Shown one piece after another: positions 1 through 6,800 of a DNA stretch of 9,128 nt. The DNA is from Bryobacteraceae bacterium (GTDB lineage: Bacteria > Acidobacteriota > Terriglobia > Bryobacterales > Bryobacteraceae), in the NCBI GenBank assembly GCA_025350445.1, contig JANXXV010000460.1, forward strand, positions 1-9,128, written 5' to 3'. The notes under the pieces were generated by a model, which saw only the letters and a list, made by a program, of their open reading frames with translations, had not been told where the DNA came from and ran no database searches. The position numbers and the translations under genes were made by a program. The stretch's first letter is position 1. Each line of letters opens with the position of its first letter.

Positions 1-1
1 C

Positions 2-115
2 AAACGCTCCGGCATGTTCTGGACTGTTAGCGGCGCCAATGCCATCATTGCCCTACGCTGCTGTCACCTCAACAACCGGTTGGAGAACTATTGGGAATCT
101 CGCCGCGCCGCCTAG
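2..115 (+). CDS. Transposase C-terminal fragment, probably ISKra4-type (partial at left edge)
   Basis: An open frame enters from the left edge and ends at a TAG at 113-115, giving 37 residues. It contains GMFWTVSGANAIIALRC, then NRLENYWESRRAA at the end. The pattern of Trp, GANAII, ALRC and a closing YWE-R-A tail resembles the extreme C-terminus of IS transposases that I associate with the ISKra4 group; the family name comes from memory of such tails and is only moderately secure. Only the tail is visible, so activity, element length and catalytic residues cannot be judged. The right terminal inverted repeat should lie shortly after 115, but none can be recognised without the left end. It lies next to a decayed hydrolase gene, which fits a mobile-element-rich, degrading region. 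Confidence 0.6.
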   Translation, partial: KRSGMFWTVSGANAIIALRCCHLNNRLENYWESRRAA

Positions 116-119
116 CCTT

Positions 120-978
120 TCACTTCCATGTCGCGCACCCCAGCCAGCGGATCATCTTGCCCATGTAATCAGGCGGATTAATCGCGCCGGGAAACGTAGG
201 GCCAGGGCCGCCGCCGGGAACGCGCAGAAGGCGGGTGGGGACGCCCGCGGCTCGCAATGCTTTCTCCATCGACTCCGATTGCCCGAACGGCATGGTCTTA
301 TCGGCGTCGCCGTGTATCAGCAGAATTGGTGCAGCGGGTGGGGAAACGTGGATTATCCCGGTCTTCAACGGTATTTGGAAACTTCGGGCAGGGCGGACGC
401 ATGACCATAAATTCTGTTACGGTCATTCGCGATAGATCGCTCAGCGCCGCAGCTGCAACGACGCACTGCACTCTGGCGATCCGCCTGTTGACCGGATCCG
501 GATCGTCCATGATTCCCGCGCCACCCAATACGCCCAGCGATTCTACGAGTTGGCCACCAAACGATCCGCCGACGGCGCCGATTCGGCCGGCGCGTATGTT
601 GAACAGGCTGGCGTTGCGCCGCATAAAGCGCACTGCGCGCTGTGCATCTTCTACGGGAGCGGGGTAGCGAAATCTTGGCGTGGCGCGATGTGATAGGGAG
701 AACACAGTGTATCCAGCGGCCGCGAGCCGAGGGGCATACAGGCGAGCTTGCGAGCCCTGTTTGAGAGGCTCCGCATCATATCTCTTGCGGAGCGCGCCAG
801 CCGCTCCCTGAAATGAAAATTACGCCGTAGCCGTTGGGCTTCCCGGTATAGTCAACGTCCATTAGCAGCGCCAGACCGGAGTACATACCATGTAGGACAT
901 TGGATTCTATTCGTGATCCCGGCAGAGCTTGGCAGAATAGCAAGGGAACCGGAGAGACAAGCGCGATAAACGAAGCAT
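120..978 (-). pseudogene. Decayed secreted alpha/beta-hydrolase (esterase/lipase-like), several frameshifts
   Basis: Pieces of one alpha/beta-hydrolase lie in order on the minus strand but in different frames. An ATG at 978 opens MLR. A frame change then gives a signal-peptide-like stretch (FIALVSPVPLLFCQALPG) and the mature start RIESNVLHGMYSGLALLMD, followed by GYGVIFISGSGW, the likely oxyanion-hole strand. This frame stops at 776-778. The next frame carries YDAEPLKQGSQARLYAP, AGYTVFSLSHR, PVEDAQRAVRFMRRNA and the nucleophile elbow GAVGGSFGG. A third break, with apparent loss of about 20 residues, lies near 365-400, before APILLIHGDADKTMPFGQS (acid residue region) and VPGGGPGPTFPGAINPPDY. 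Relatives have GGGHGP there; here the catalytic His codon reads CCT (Pro). The total length of about 286 codons is close to the family's size. Several independent breaks plus the lost His make a dead gene far more likely than sequencing error. Confidence 0.8.
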
Positions 979-1310
979 GGTGTTCCGTCTCCGCCGGGTT
1001 GGCGCGGTAGCATCGATACCACAAACAGTCCGGCTGGTGACGGTTCCGAATTGGGCAGCGGTGTGGAAGTGAGCAGTTTCGTGTCCGCTCCGTGTCGAAG
1101 GGTTGGGCACGATAGAGAACATAAGGTCGGCTGAGGGTAACGCGATGGATCGATGCGCGCGAGCCAGCGCCACGCTCCGGGAAGTGGAAGCATTTCCAAT
1201 TCTGCCGATGATGCCTGATGCCATGAATCGGAGCGGCGGAAATTCTTTTGCGCAAGAGCGAGGAACCTCCGGGATTCTCTACGCCGGCGACAGTTGATGG
1301 CGTAAGGTGG
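979..1310. other. Region without a supportable gene
   Basis: This is about 330 bases between the hydrolase remnant and marC. Open frames exist on both strands, but none shows a recognisable motif, a convincing ribosome-binding site or consistent codon bias. The long minus-strand frames here are antisense of marC running into the hydrolase signal peptide. It could hold further decayed coding sequence or the old hydrolase promoter. The last bases, 1304-1310 (AAGGTGG), are the likely Shine-Dalgarno of marC. Confidence 0.5.
1304..1310 (+). promoter_or_regulatory. Ribosome-binding site deciding the marC start
   Basis: AAGGTGG lies six bases before the ATG at 1317 and three before the ATG at 1314. 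No comparable purine tract precedes the upstream TTG at 1248, so the shorter protein is preferred. Confidence 0.55.
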
Positions 1311-1316
1311 GTGATG

Positions 1317-1988
1317 ATGGTGAACCCGCTGAGCGATCTGGCGAAATACACCTTGCTTGTGGTGGGGGTGCTGTTTCCTATTGTCAATCCGATTGGGAAT
1401 ACGCCGATTTTCCTTTCGTTGACGCGCGGGTTGTCGAGCCATGGGCGGGCGGTGCTGGCGCGGATGATCGCGTTGAACGGATTGATGCTGATACTGGCTT
1501 CGATTTTTATCGGAACGCACATTCTGGCATTCTTTGGAATTTCGCTGCCGGTGGTACAGGTGGGTGGCGGCCTGGTGGTGATTTCGACGGGCTGGGGGCT
1601 GGTGCGGCGGCCGGCGGACGACGATCGCGAAGAGGCGGGAGGCAAGAAAGAATGCGAAGAGGAAAATTTTTCGCGACAAGCGTTCTATCCCTTGACGCTG
1701 CCGCTTACCGTGGGACCCGGTTCGATCTCCGTTGCGGTTACGGTGGGGGCGAACAGGCCGGAGGGTTCGGAGTGGCGCTGGCCGTTGATTGCCGGGATGC
1801 TGCTGGGGTCTGTGTTGATTGCGGTGTCCATTTATCTTAGCTACCGGTTCGCGGAGCGGATTGGGCGCACGCTTGGCGACGCTTCGATGAACGTCGTTAT
1901 CCGGCTGTCGTCGTTTATTCTGCTGTGTATCGGGGTGCAGATTATGTGGAACGGGCTGAGCGCGCTGCTGCGGACCGTTGTGCGGTGA
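1317..1988 (+). CDS. MarC-family integral membrane protein
   Basis: This 223-residue protein belongs to the MarC/UPF0056 family of inner-membrane proteins. Their function is not established: the old multiple-antibiotic-resistance assignment has been withdrawn, and transport is only presumed. Visible hallmarks are VNPIGNTPIFLSLT (residues 23-36), the family's first re-entrant-like motif, and FYPLTLPLTVGPGSI (123-137), its second. Around six hydrophobic segments are visible: roughly 11-30, 45-65, 67-95, 124-145, 155-175 and 195-215. A charged cytoplasmic loop (DDDREEAGGKKECEEE, about 101-116) divides the two halves. The frame is open from a TTG at 1248, but I chose the ATG at 1317 because AAGGTGG lies six bases upstream and the protein then begins just before the first membrane segment, as in relatives; the ATG at 1314 is nearly as good. 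The SDR gene follows 67 bases later in the same direction. Confidence 0.9.
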   Translation: MVNPLSDLAKYTLLVVGVLFPIVNPIGNTPIFLSLTRGLSSHGRAVLARMIALNGLMLILASIFIGTHILAFFGISLPVVQVGGGLVVISTGWGLVRRPADDDREEAGGKKECEEENFSRQAFYPLTLPLTVGPGSISVAVTVGANRPEGSEWRWPLIAGMLLGSVLIAVSIYLSYRFAERIGRTLGDASMNVVIRLSSFILLCIGVQIMWNGLSALLRTVVR

Positions 1989-1999
1989 AGGCTGTTGGC

Positions 2000-2041
2000 G
2001 GGACGAGGGCGTCCCGCGCGGACCTGGGGGTCCGCCGTCCT
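2000..2041. repeat. GC-rich double-hairpin repeat, copy 1 (REP-like)
   Basis: Two hairpins lie back to back between marC and the SDR gene. GGGACG-aggg-CGTCCC (2000-2015) has a perfect 6-bp stem. GCGGACC-tggg-GGTCCGC (2018-2035) has a perfect 7-bp stem. The following GTCCGCCGTCCT (2030-2041) recurs exactly at 2911-2922, GACCTGGGGG (2021-2030) recurs at 2883-2892, and CGCGCGGAC (2015-2023) recurs at 2897-2905. No T-run follows, so a classical intrinsic terminator is unlikely. It may be a dispersed extragenic palindrome or an mRNA-stabilising or attenuating structure between two co-directional genes. Confidence 0.7.
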
Positions 2042-2055
2042 GGGGGGGCTGAAGG

Positions 2056-2859
2056 ATGAGTGACGCTGGAAGTGCGCGGGTGGTGCTGGTTACCGGAGCG
2101 TCCTCGGGGATCGGGCGGTGCTGCGCGGAGTTGTTGGCGGCGCGCGGTTGTAGAGTTTATGGGGCTTCGCGGCGGGGTGTTGCGATCGCCGGGGTCGAGC
2201 CATTGGTGATGGATGTTACCGGTGACGAATCCGTGTTGCGGGCGGTGGCGGTTGTGATGGAGCGGGAAGGGCGCGTGGACGTGGTGGTGAACAATGCGGG
2301 CATCGCGATTGCGGGTGCGGTGGAGGATTGCCGCATCGCCGATGCTAAAGAACAATTTGATGTCAATTTGTTTGGGGCACTGCGGGTGTGCCGGGCGGTG
2401 CTGCCCGCTATGCGCGCGCAGCGGGCCGGGTACATTATCAACGTGGGGTCGATTGGCGGGCTGGTGGCTATTCCTTATCAGGGCTTGTATAGCGCTTCTA
2501 AATTTGCGTTGGAAGGGTTGAGTGAATCGCTGCGGCTGGAGGTGCGGGATTTCGGGATTCGCGTTGTCCTGATTGAACCGGGGGACCACCGGACCGGGCT
2601 TACGGCGAACCGGCGATTTGTGGAATCTGATGTTTATCGGGACCGGTTCGATTGTGCGATTGCGCGGATGGCTTGCGATGAGCAGGGCGGGCCGCATCCG
2701 GATGGGGTAGCGCGGCTGGTGTATCGCGTGATGCAGAAGCGGAATCCGCGGTTGCGGTATACAGTTGGTCCGGTGCTGCAGCGGGCGGCTGTGTGGTTGA
2801 AGAGAATGATGCCGTACGCGGTGGTGGAAAAGGCGATGCGGCATTACTACGAGCGGTGA
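2056..2859 (+). CDS. Classical short-chain dehydrogenase/reductase (SDR)
   Basis: This 267-residue NAD(P)-dependent oxidoreductase of the classical SDR class is probably cytosolic; the substrate is unknown. The Rossmann motif TGASSGIG is at residues 13-20 and NNAG at 79-82. The catalytic tetrad is N104, S132 (NVGSIGG), Y145 and K149 (YSASK), all with normal spacing. Basic residues at 39-40 (ASRR), just after the second beta strand, favour NADP(H). After the active site comes the usual IEPGDHRT turn at about 173-180, followed by a C-terminal part with a few hydrophobic and basic residues. The length is normal and nothing is missing. The ATG at 2056 is preceded directly by GAAGG, too close for ideal Shine-Dalgarno spacing; the G-run at 2042-2048 may serve instead. 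It could be cotranscribed with marC across a hairpin repeat, but no functional link is evident. Confidence 0.93.
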   Translation: MSDAGSARVVLVTGASSGIGRCCAELLAARGCRVYGASRRGVAIAGVEPLVMDVTGDESVLRAVAVVMEREGRVDVVVNNAGIAIAGAVEDCRIADAKEQFDVNLFGALRVCRAVLPAMRAQRAGYIINVGSIGGLVAIPYQGLYSASKFALEGLSESLRLEVRDFGIRVVLIEPGDHRTGLTANRRFVESDVYRDRFDCAIARMACDEQGGPHPDGVARLVYRVMQKRNPRLRYTVGPVLQRAAVWLKRMMPYAVVEKAMRHYYER

Positions 2860-2882
2860 GAGGGCGGCCAGCGAAAGAGCGC

Positions 2883-2922
2883 GACCTGGGGGGGCGCGCG
2901 CGGACGGGGCGTCCGCCGTCCT
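2883..2922. repeat. GC-rich hairpin repeat, copy 2 (REP-like)
   Basis: This is the second copy of the element at 2000-2041, in the same orientation. It shares GACCTGGGGG, CGCGCGGAC and GTCCGCCGTCCT, but in a rearranged order and with a different loop. The hairpin GCGGACG-ggg-CGTCCGC (2900-2916) has a perfect 7-bp stem. It lies in the 62-bp gap between the ends of two converging genes and its last base touches the TAA of the DUF1501 gene (2922-2924). Position and symmetry would suit a barrier to both transcripts, but there is no T-run on either side. Confidence 0.7.
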
Positions 2923-4334
2923 TACGCCAGGGCTTGGGTGATCACCTTGCCGCCGGTGTCGGTCAGACGCATGTTGCGGCCGGCACTGTAATACGTGAGG
3001 CGCATGTCGTTCAGGCCCATCAAGTGCAGCACGGTGGCGTGGATGTCGCGCATGCGGTAGATGTCCTGCACCGCTTTGAAGCCCAGTTCGTCCGTGGCGC
3101 CGGTTACGGAGCCGGGCTTCGTGCCGCCGCCTGCGAAGAAGATGGTCATGGCGCGGGTGTTGTGGTCGCGGCCGGCTTTGTCGCGGAGGTCGGCGGGGTT
3201 ATCGGGCGTGCGTCCGAATTCGCCCATCCAAACTACTAACGTGCTGTCCAGCAGGCCGCGTTGTTTCAGATCTTTGAGCAGCGCCGCTATGGGCTTGTCC
3301 GTTTCCTTCGCGTTCTTGCGGTGGCCCTTAATCAGGTCCGTGTGGCTGTCCCAGGATTGGCTGGGCGTGTAGATCTGGACGAAGCGGACGCCTTTCTCAA
3401 CCAACTGGCGGGCCATCAGGCAGCGCTTGCCGAACGATTCCGTGTCCGGCTCATTCATGCCGTAGGAATCTTTGGTGGCCTGCGATTCCCTGGTGAGATT
3501 GAGCACGCCGGGGACCTCGGCCTGCATACGGTAGGAAAGCTCGTAGGCGTCGATGCGGCCCTGGATGTCGGGATTGCTGAAGTGCGTTTTGAGCCACTCC
3601 TGGTTGTAGGCGCGGAGCAGGTCCATCTGCTGGCGCTGGGCCTCGGGAGTGACGGACTCGGGGGGATTCAGGTCGCGGATGGGTTCACCCTTCCAACGCA
3701 ACACGGTGCCCTGGTAGCTGGCGGGGAGGAAGCCGCTGCCCCATTGCTGCGAACCACTAAAGGGGATGGAGCGGAAATCCGGGAGCACTACGAAGGCCGG
3801 GAGGTTTTGATTTTCGGTACCCAGGCCGAAGGTGACCCACGAGCCCACGGATGGGCGGCCGGGGATTACGGCGCCGGTGTTCATCAGGAAGACCGCTGCC
3901 GGGTGGTTGCCATTTTCCGCCTGGATGGAGCGGACGAAGGCCATGTCGTCCACGCAAGCGGCGAGGTGCGGGAAGAGGTCTGAGACTTCCATGCCACACT
4001 GGCCGTGTTTCTTGAATTCGAAGGGACTCTTGAGTATGAGGCGGGGCTTGGCGAAGAGGTTTGGCTGATCGGTGTTCTTCTCTTTGCTCCAGTCCATCAC
4101 TGTGTTATCGAACTTCGATAAAGCCGGCTTGGGATCGAAGGTGTCGACTTGGCTGACGCCGCCCAGCATGCTTAGGAAAATGACGGACTTGGCTTTGGGC
4201 GTGTGGTGCGGGGGTCTGGGAGCCAAGGGCCCTGGAGCTGCCTGGGCCTGGTTGAGGAGATTCATCAACGCTACTCCGCCTACGCCGGTCAGGCTTTGAT
4301 AGAGGAACCTTCTGCGAGCTTGATGGTTGGGCAT
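2922..4334 (-). CDS. DUF1501 family protein, Tat-exported
   Basis: This 470-residue DUF1501 protein is from a family related to the sulfatase/alkaline phosphatase superfamily; its reaction is not established. The N-terminus has a Tat-like signal: ARRRFL (residues 6-11), a hydrophobic stretch GVGGVALMNLL, then AQAA at about 30-33. Family motifs visible are SMLGGVSQVDTFDPKP (55-70), ENGNHPA (140-146), SWDSHTD (327-333), WMGEFGRTP (369-377), GRDHNTRAMTIFFAGGG (388-404) and DIHATVLHLMGL (430-441). D64, D329, H331, D390, H391 and H432 are candidate metal ligands by analogy to the superfamily; that is inference. The ATG lies three bases after the stop of the upstream DUF1549/DUF1553 gene, with no strong Shine-Dalgarno, so translation is probably coupled. 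Tat export implies folding, perhaps with metal, before transport. The length is typical and the gene looks intact. Confidence 0.93.
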   Translation of the reverse strand: MPNHQARRRFLYQSLTGVGGVALMNLLNQAQAAPGPLAPRPPHHTPKAKSVIFLSMLGGVSQVDTFDPKPALSKFDNTVMDWSKEKNTDQPNLFAKPRLILKSPFEFKKHGQCGMEVSDLFPHLAACVDDMAFVRSIQAENGNHPAAVFLMNTGAVIPGRPSVGSWVTFGLGTENQNLPAFVVLPDFRSIPFSGSQQWGSGFLPASYQGTVLRWKGEPIRDLNPPESVTPEAQRQQMDLLRAYNQEWLKTHFSNPDIQGRIDAYELSYRMQAEVPGVLNLTRESQATKDSYGMNEPDTESFGKRCLMARQLVEKGVRFVQIYTPSQSWDSHTDLIKGHRKNAKETDKPIAALLKDLKQRGLLDSTLVVWMGEFGRTPDNPADLRDKAGRDHNTRAMTIFFAGGGTKPGSVTGATDELGFKAVQDIYRMRDIHATVLHLMGLNDMRLTYYSAGRNMRLTDTGGKVITQALA

Positions 4335-4337
4335 TGT

Positions 4338-6734
4338 TTAATCCAGGTACAGAAATTCGTTCAAGTTGAAAAGGACTACGGCGAGACGGGTTAGCGCCTG
4401 GTCCGGTTTGGATTTCGCGAAGAGCGTTGTGGCGCTTTGTTGCTCGGTGGCGGAGGGAGCCCGATTGACGGCTAGCCAGAACGCTTTGTCGATTTGTTTG
4501 CCATGCGCCGGGCCGGCGAGTTCGATCACGCGTTGCGCGAAATGCTTTGCTTCGCTGTTGGTGAACTCGCTATTGAGGAGCGTGAAGGCTTGCGGGGCCA
4601 CGGTGGTGGCGCTGCGGCGGGCGCAGGTTTCGCTCATGTTCGCGCCGTCGAACACTTCCACCATCTGGTTCATGACGGAGCGGCGCTGGAACGTATAAAT
4701 GGTACGGCGGCGCTGGTCTTTTTCATCGGACGGAAACCACTTGAAGAATTCGAAGCCCTCGGCTACATCGGTTGGAATGTCGAGAAAGACACCGGGGCCT
4801 CCGGGGGATTTTTCCAGACGGCCGGCTACGGCGAGCATGGAATCGCGGAGGGTTTCGGCTTCCAGGCGCTGCCAATTCCTGCGCCAGAGCAGCCGGTTGT
4901 CAGGATCGATTTCGGTGAAGCGCTTCGCTTCGGGATTCTCGGTGGACTGTTGATAAGTGTTCGAAAGCAGCATCAGCTTGTGCATTGCTTTGAGGCTCCA
5001 CTTCTTTTCAATAAACTGGGTTGCAAGGTAGTCGAGCAACTGTGGATTCGAGGGGCGGTCGCCATTCTTACCGAAGTCGCTGGGAGTGCGCACGATGCCG
5101 TCGCCGAAATGATGCTGCCAGAGGCGGTTCATCATTACGCGGGCGGTGACTGGATTATCGGGACTGGCGATCCACGACGCGAGTGCGCCGCGGCGTCCGG
5201 AGCTGCCGCCGGAAAACGGGATGGTGGCCGGTTCCGATTTTCCGGTGATGCAGGATAGGAAGCCGGGTTCCACTTTCTCGCCTTTGTTCGCCAGTTCGCC
5301 TCCGGCCAGCACGTAGGTTTCGGCGATGGACGGCACTTGTGGAGGAACTACATCGGAGACGGCATAGGCTAAAGGGCGATAGCGCGGGGCTGCGTCGGCG
5401 AATTGGCGGGCTTTCAGTTTCGCTGCTTCGTGTTCCTTGCGCTCCTGTTCGGTGTAGGTGGAATCTTTCTGATCTTTAAGAACCTTTTGAAAATCGGCGG
5501 CCCGCTTGTCGTCAGACTTCAGGTTTTTCGCGGTGATGTATTTCTGTTTTAATCGTTCTTCGATCTTTTTGAGAGACTCATTGGCGGTTTCCGACTCGTC
5601 TTCGTTCTGACGCATCAGGCGCTTCATTAGCGCGGGGTTTTCTATTTCCGCGAAGGGCGCGGGGCGATCGTCCACGCGGGTGGCGGCGAAGAAAGACTGG
5701 ATGCGGTAGAAATCACGCTGTGGGATGGGATCGTATTTATGATCGTGGCAGCGGGCGCAGCCTACGGTCAGTCCGAGGAAGACCTGAGGAATAGTGGTAG
5801 TAATTTCATTTAGCACATCCTGGCGGAGCTGGGTTTTGAAATTCGCGTCCGCCTCCCAGGTGCCCATGCGGAGGAAGCCGAGAGCGGTGATGCGATCGGA
5901 AGATTTGCCGCCTTCCAGTTCGTCGCCGGCCAGTTGTTCTTTGATGAACTCGTCGTAGGGCTTGTCGTTATTAAACGCGCGGATTACGTAGTCGCGGTAG
6001 CGCCAGGCGGTGGGGCGCTCGCCATCAATGGCGAAGCCGTCGGATTCGGCGAAGCGGGCGAGGTCCAGCCAGTGGCGGGCCCAGCGTTCGCCGTAGCGGG
6101 AGTCGGCCAGCAGCTTGTCGACTAGCTTTTCGTAGGCATCGGGCGCGGTGTTTGCGGCGAAGGCCTGGACCTCTTCCGGTGACGGTGGCAGTCCGATGAG
6201 ATCGAAGTAGACGCGGCGCATCAATGAGCGGCGGTCTGCCGGCGGTGCGGGTGTCAGGCTCTTGGAATCCAGTTTGGATAGGATGAAGGCGTCAATTGGG
6301 TTCCTGATCCATTCCTTGTTTTGCGGTGCGGGAATGGCCGGGGCCTGGGGTTTGTGCAGCAGCCAGTCCATGTGCGGGTCGGCGGCTTTGGTAGTTTCGA
6401 TGAGCGGCGCCATTTCGTCAATGGCGGTTGTCAGCTTTGCCAGCACTTCTGGCGGAAGCTCGCCGCCCAGGGGCATACGGGGATTCTTTTCACCCTTGAT
6501 GTACTGGATCAGCAGGCTCTGCGACGCATTGCCGGGTGTGAGGGCGCGGCCGTGTTTGCCGCCGGTCAGGAGCTGATCGAGCGATGCCATGGTCAGGCCG
6601 CCGGAAGCTTTGGCAGCGGAGTGACAGCTTGCGCAGTGCTGTGTGAGGACAGGCTGGATGCGGTCCCGGAAGACTGAATCGTTGGGGGCGGCGATGAGGC
6701 ATGTTGCCCAGAGGAAGACCAGGTGGCGGGACAT
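4338..6734 (-). CDS. Secreted DUF1549/DUF1553 protein with N-terminal planctomycete-type cytochrome c domain
   Basis: This 798-residue exported protein is of unknown reaction. A short hydrophobic signal (about 5-16) leads into a PSCyt1-type domain: haem motif CASCH (34-38) with likely distal Met at NPRMPLG (M87). DUF1549 follows (about 143-350): RNPIDAFILSKL, RRVYFDLIGLPP, RYGERWARHWLDLARFAES, and a second CxxCH in GCARCHDHKYDPI (325-337). A charged, probably coiled-coil linker covers about 365-445. DUF1553 occupies about 512-770: RRGALASWIASPDNPVTARVMMNRLWQ is its signature, spread over 514-540, with PSDFGKNGDRPSNPQLLDYLA after it and APQAFTLLNSEF near 713-724. In the family the cytochrome domain is taken to bind haem c outside the cytoplasm, hinting at electron transfer. 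The gene is first in a two-gene operon with DUF1501, three bases apart. It appears complete. Confidence 0.93.
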   Translation of the reverse strand: MSRHLVFLWATCLIAAPNDSVFRDRIQPVLTQHCASCHSAAKASGGLTMASLDQLLTGGKHGRALTPGNASQSLLIQYIKGEKNPRMPLGGELPPEVLAKLTTAIDEMAPLIETTKAADPHMDWLLHKPQAPAIPAPQNKEWIRNPIDAFILSKLDSKSLTPAPPADRRSLMRRVYFDLIGLPPSPEEVQAFAANTAPDAYEKLVDKLLADSRYGERWARHWLDLARFAESDGFAIDGERPTAWRYRDYVIRAFNNDKPYDEFIKEQLAGDELEGGKSSDRITALGFLRMGTWEADANFKTQLRQDVLNEITTTIPQVFLGLTVGCARCHDHKYDPIPQRDFYRIQSFFAATRVDDRPAPFAEIENPALMKRLMRQNEDESETANESLKKIEERLKQKYITAKNLKSDDKRAADFQKVLKDQKDSTYTEQERKEHEAAKLKARQFADAAPRYRPLAYAVSDVVPPQVPSIAETYVLAGGELANKGEKVEPGFLSCITGKSEPATIPFSGGSSGRRGALASWIASPDNPVTARVMMNRLWQHHFGDGIVRTPSDFGKNGDRPSNPQLLDYLATQFIEKKWSLKAMHKLMLLSNTYQQSTENPEAKRFTEIDPDNRLLWRRNWQRLEAETLRDSMLAVAGRLEKSPGGPGVFLDIPTDVAEGFEFFKWFPSDEKDQRRRTIYTFQRRSVMNQMVEVFDGANMSETCARRSATTVAPQAFTLLNSEFTNSEAKHFAQRVIELAGPAHGKQIDKAFWLAVNRAPSATEQQSATTLFAKSKPDQALTRLAVVLFNLNEFLYLD

Positions 6735-6746
6735 AGCTACGCTGGA

Positions 6747-6755
6747 ATTGTATCA
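6747..6755 (-). promoter_or_regulatory. Possible extended -10 promoter for the DUF1549/DUF1501 operon
   Basis: On the minus strand TGATACAAT reads as an extended -10 element (TG-N-TACAAT). No convincing -35 box lies at the normal distance, as expected for extended -10 promoters. Transcription would start only about six bases before the ATG at 6734, giving an almost leaderless message, which agrees with the absence of a Shine-Dalgarno sequence. This is a prediction from pattern only. Confidence 0.35.
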
Positions 6756-6765
6756 AAGTTGAAGA

Positions 6766-6793
6766 CCGGCGGGTTACGATTCAGACCCGCCGG
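6766..6793 (-). terminator. Hairpin terminator of the 404-residue protein gene
   Basis: A perfect 9-bp GC-rich stem, CCGGCGGGT (6785-6793 as read on the minus strand) with ACCCGCCGG (6766-6774), surrounds a 10-base loop. It starts eight bases beyond the TAG at 6801-6803. The downstream minus-strand sequence is only mildly T-rich (TCTTCAACTTT), so termination may be partial. Confidence 0.6.
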
Positions 6794-6800
6794 CTGGACT

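Noticed and set aside
852..1679. Two long overlapping minus-strand open frames (776-1645 and 852-1679)
   Set aside because: They run antisense through the marC gene, are rich in His, Arg and Pro, and have no family motifs. Only the last part of the 776-1645 frame is meaningful, as the N-terminal piece of the decayed hydrolase.
2000..2035. Hairpins read as an intrinsic terminator of marC
   Set aside because: No T-run follows and the same sequence module recurs at 2883-2922, so a dispersed repeat explains it better.
1942..2844. Long minus-strand frame opposite the SDR gene
   Set aside because: It is a low-complexity shadow of a gene with full SDR catalytic motifs on the plus strand; high GC keeps the opposite frame open.
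3261..3983. Plus-strand frame of 240 codons opposite the DUF1501 gene
   Set aside because: The minus strand carries all DUF1501 motifs and a Tat signal; the plus frame has no recognisable family and no suitable start context.
4494..5258. Plus-strand frame of 254 codons opposite the DUF1549/DUF1553 gene
   Set aside because: It mirrors the DUF1553 domain in antisense. No motif or ribosome-binding site supports it.
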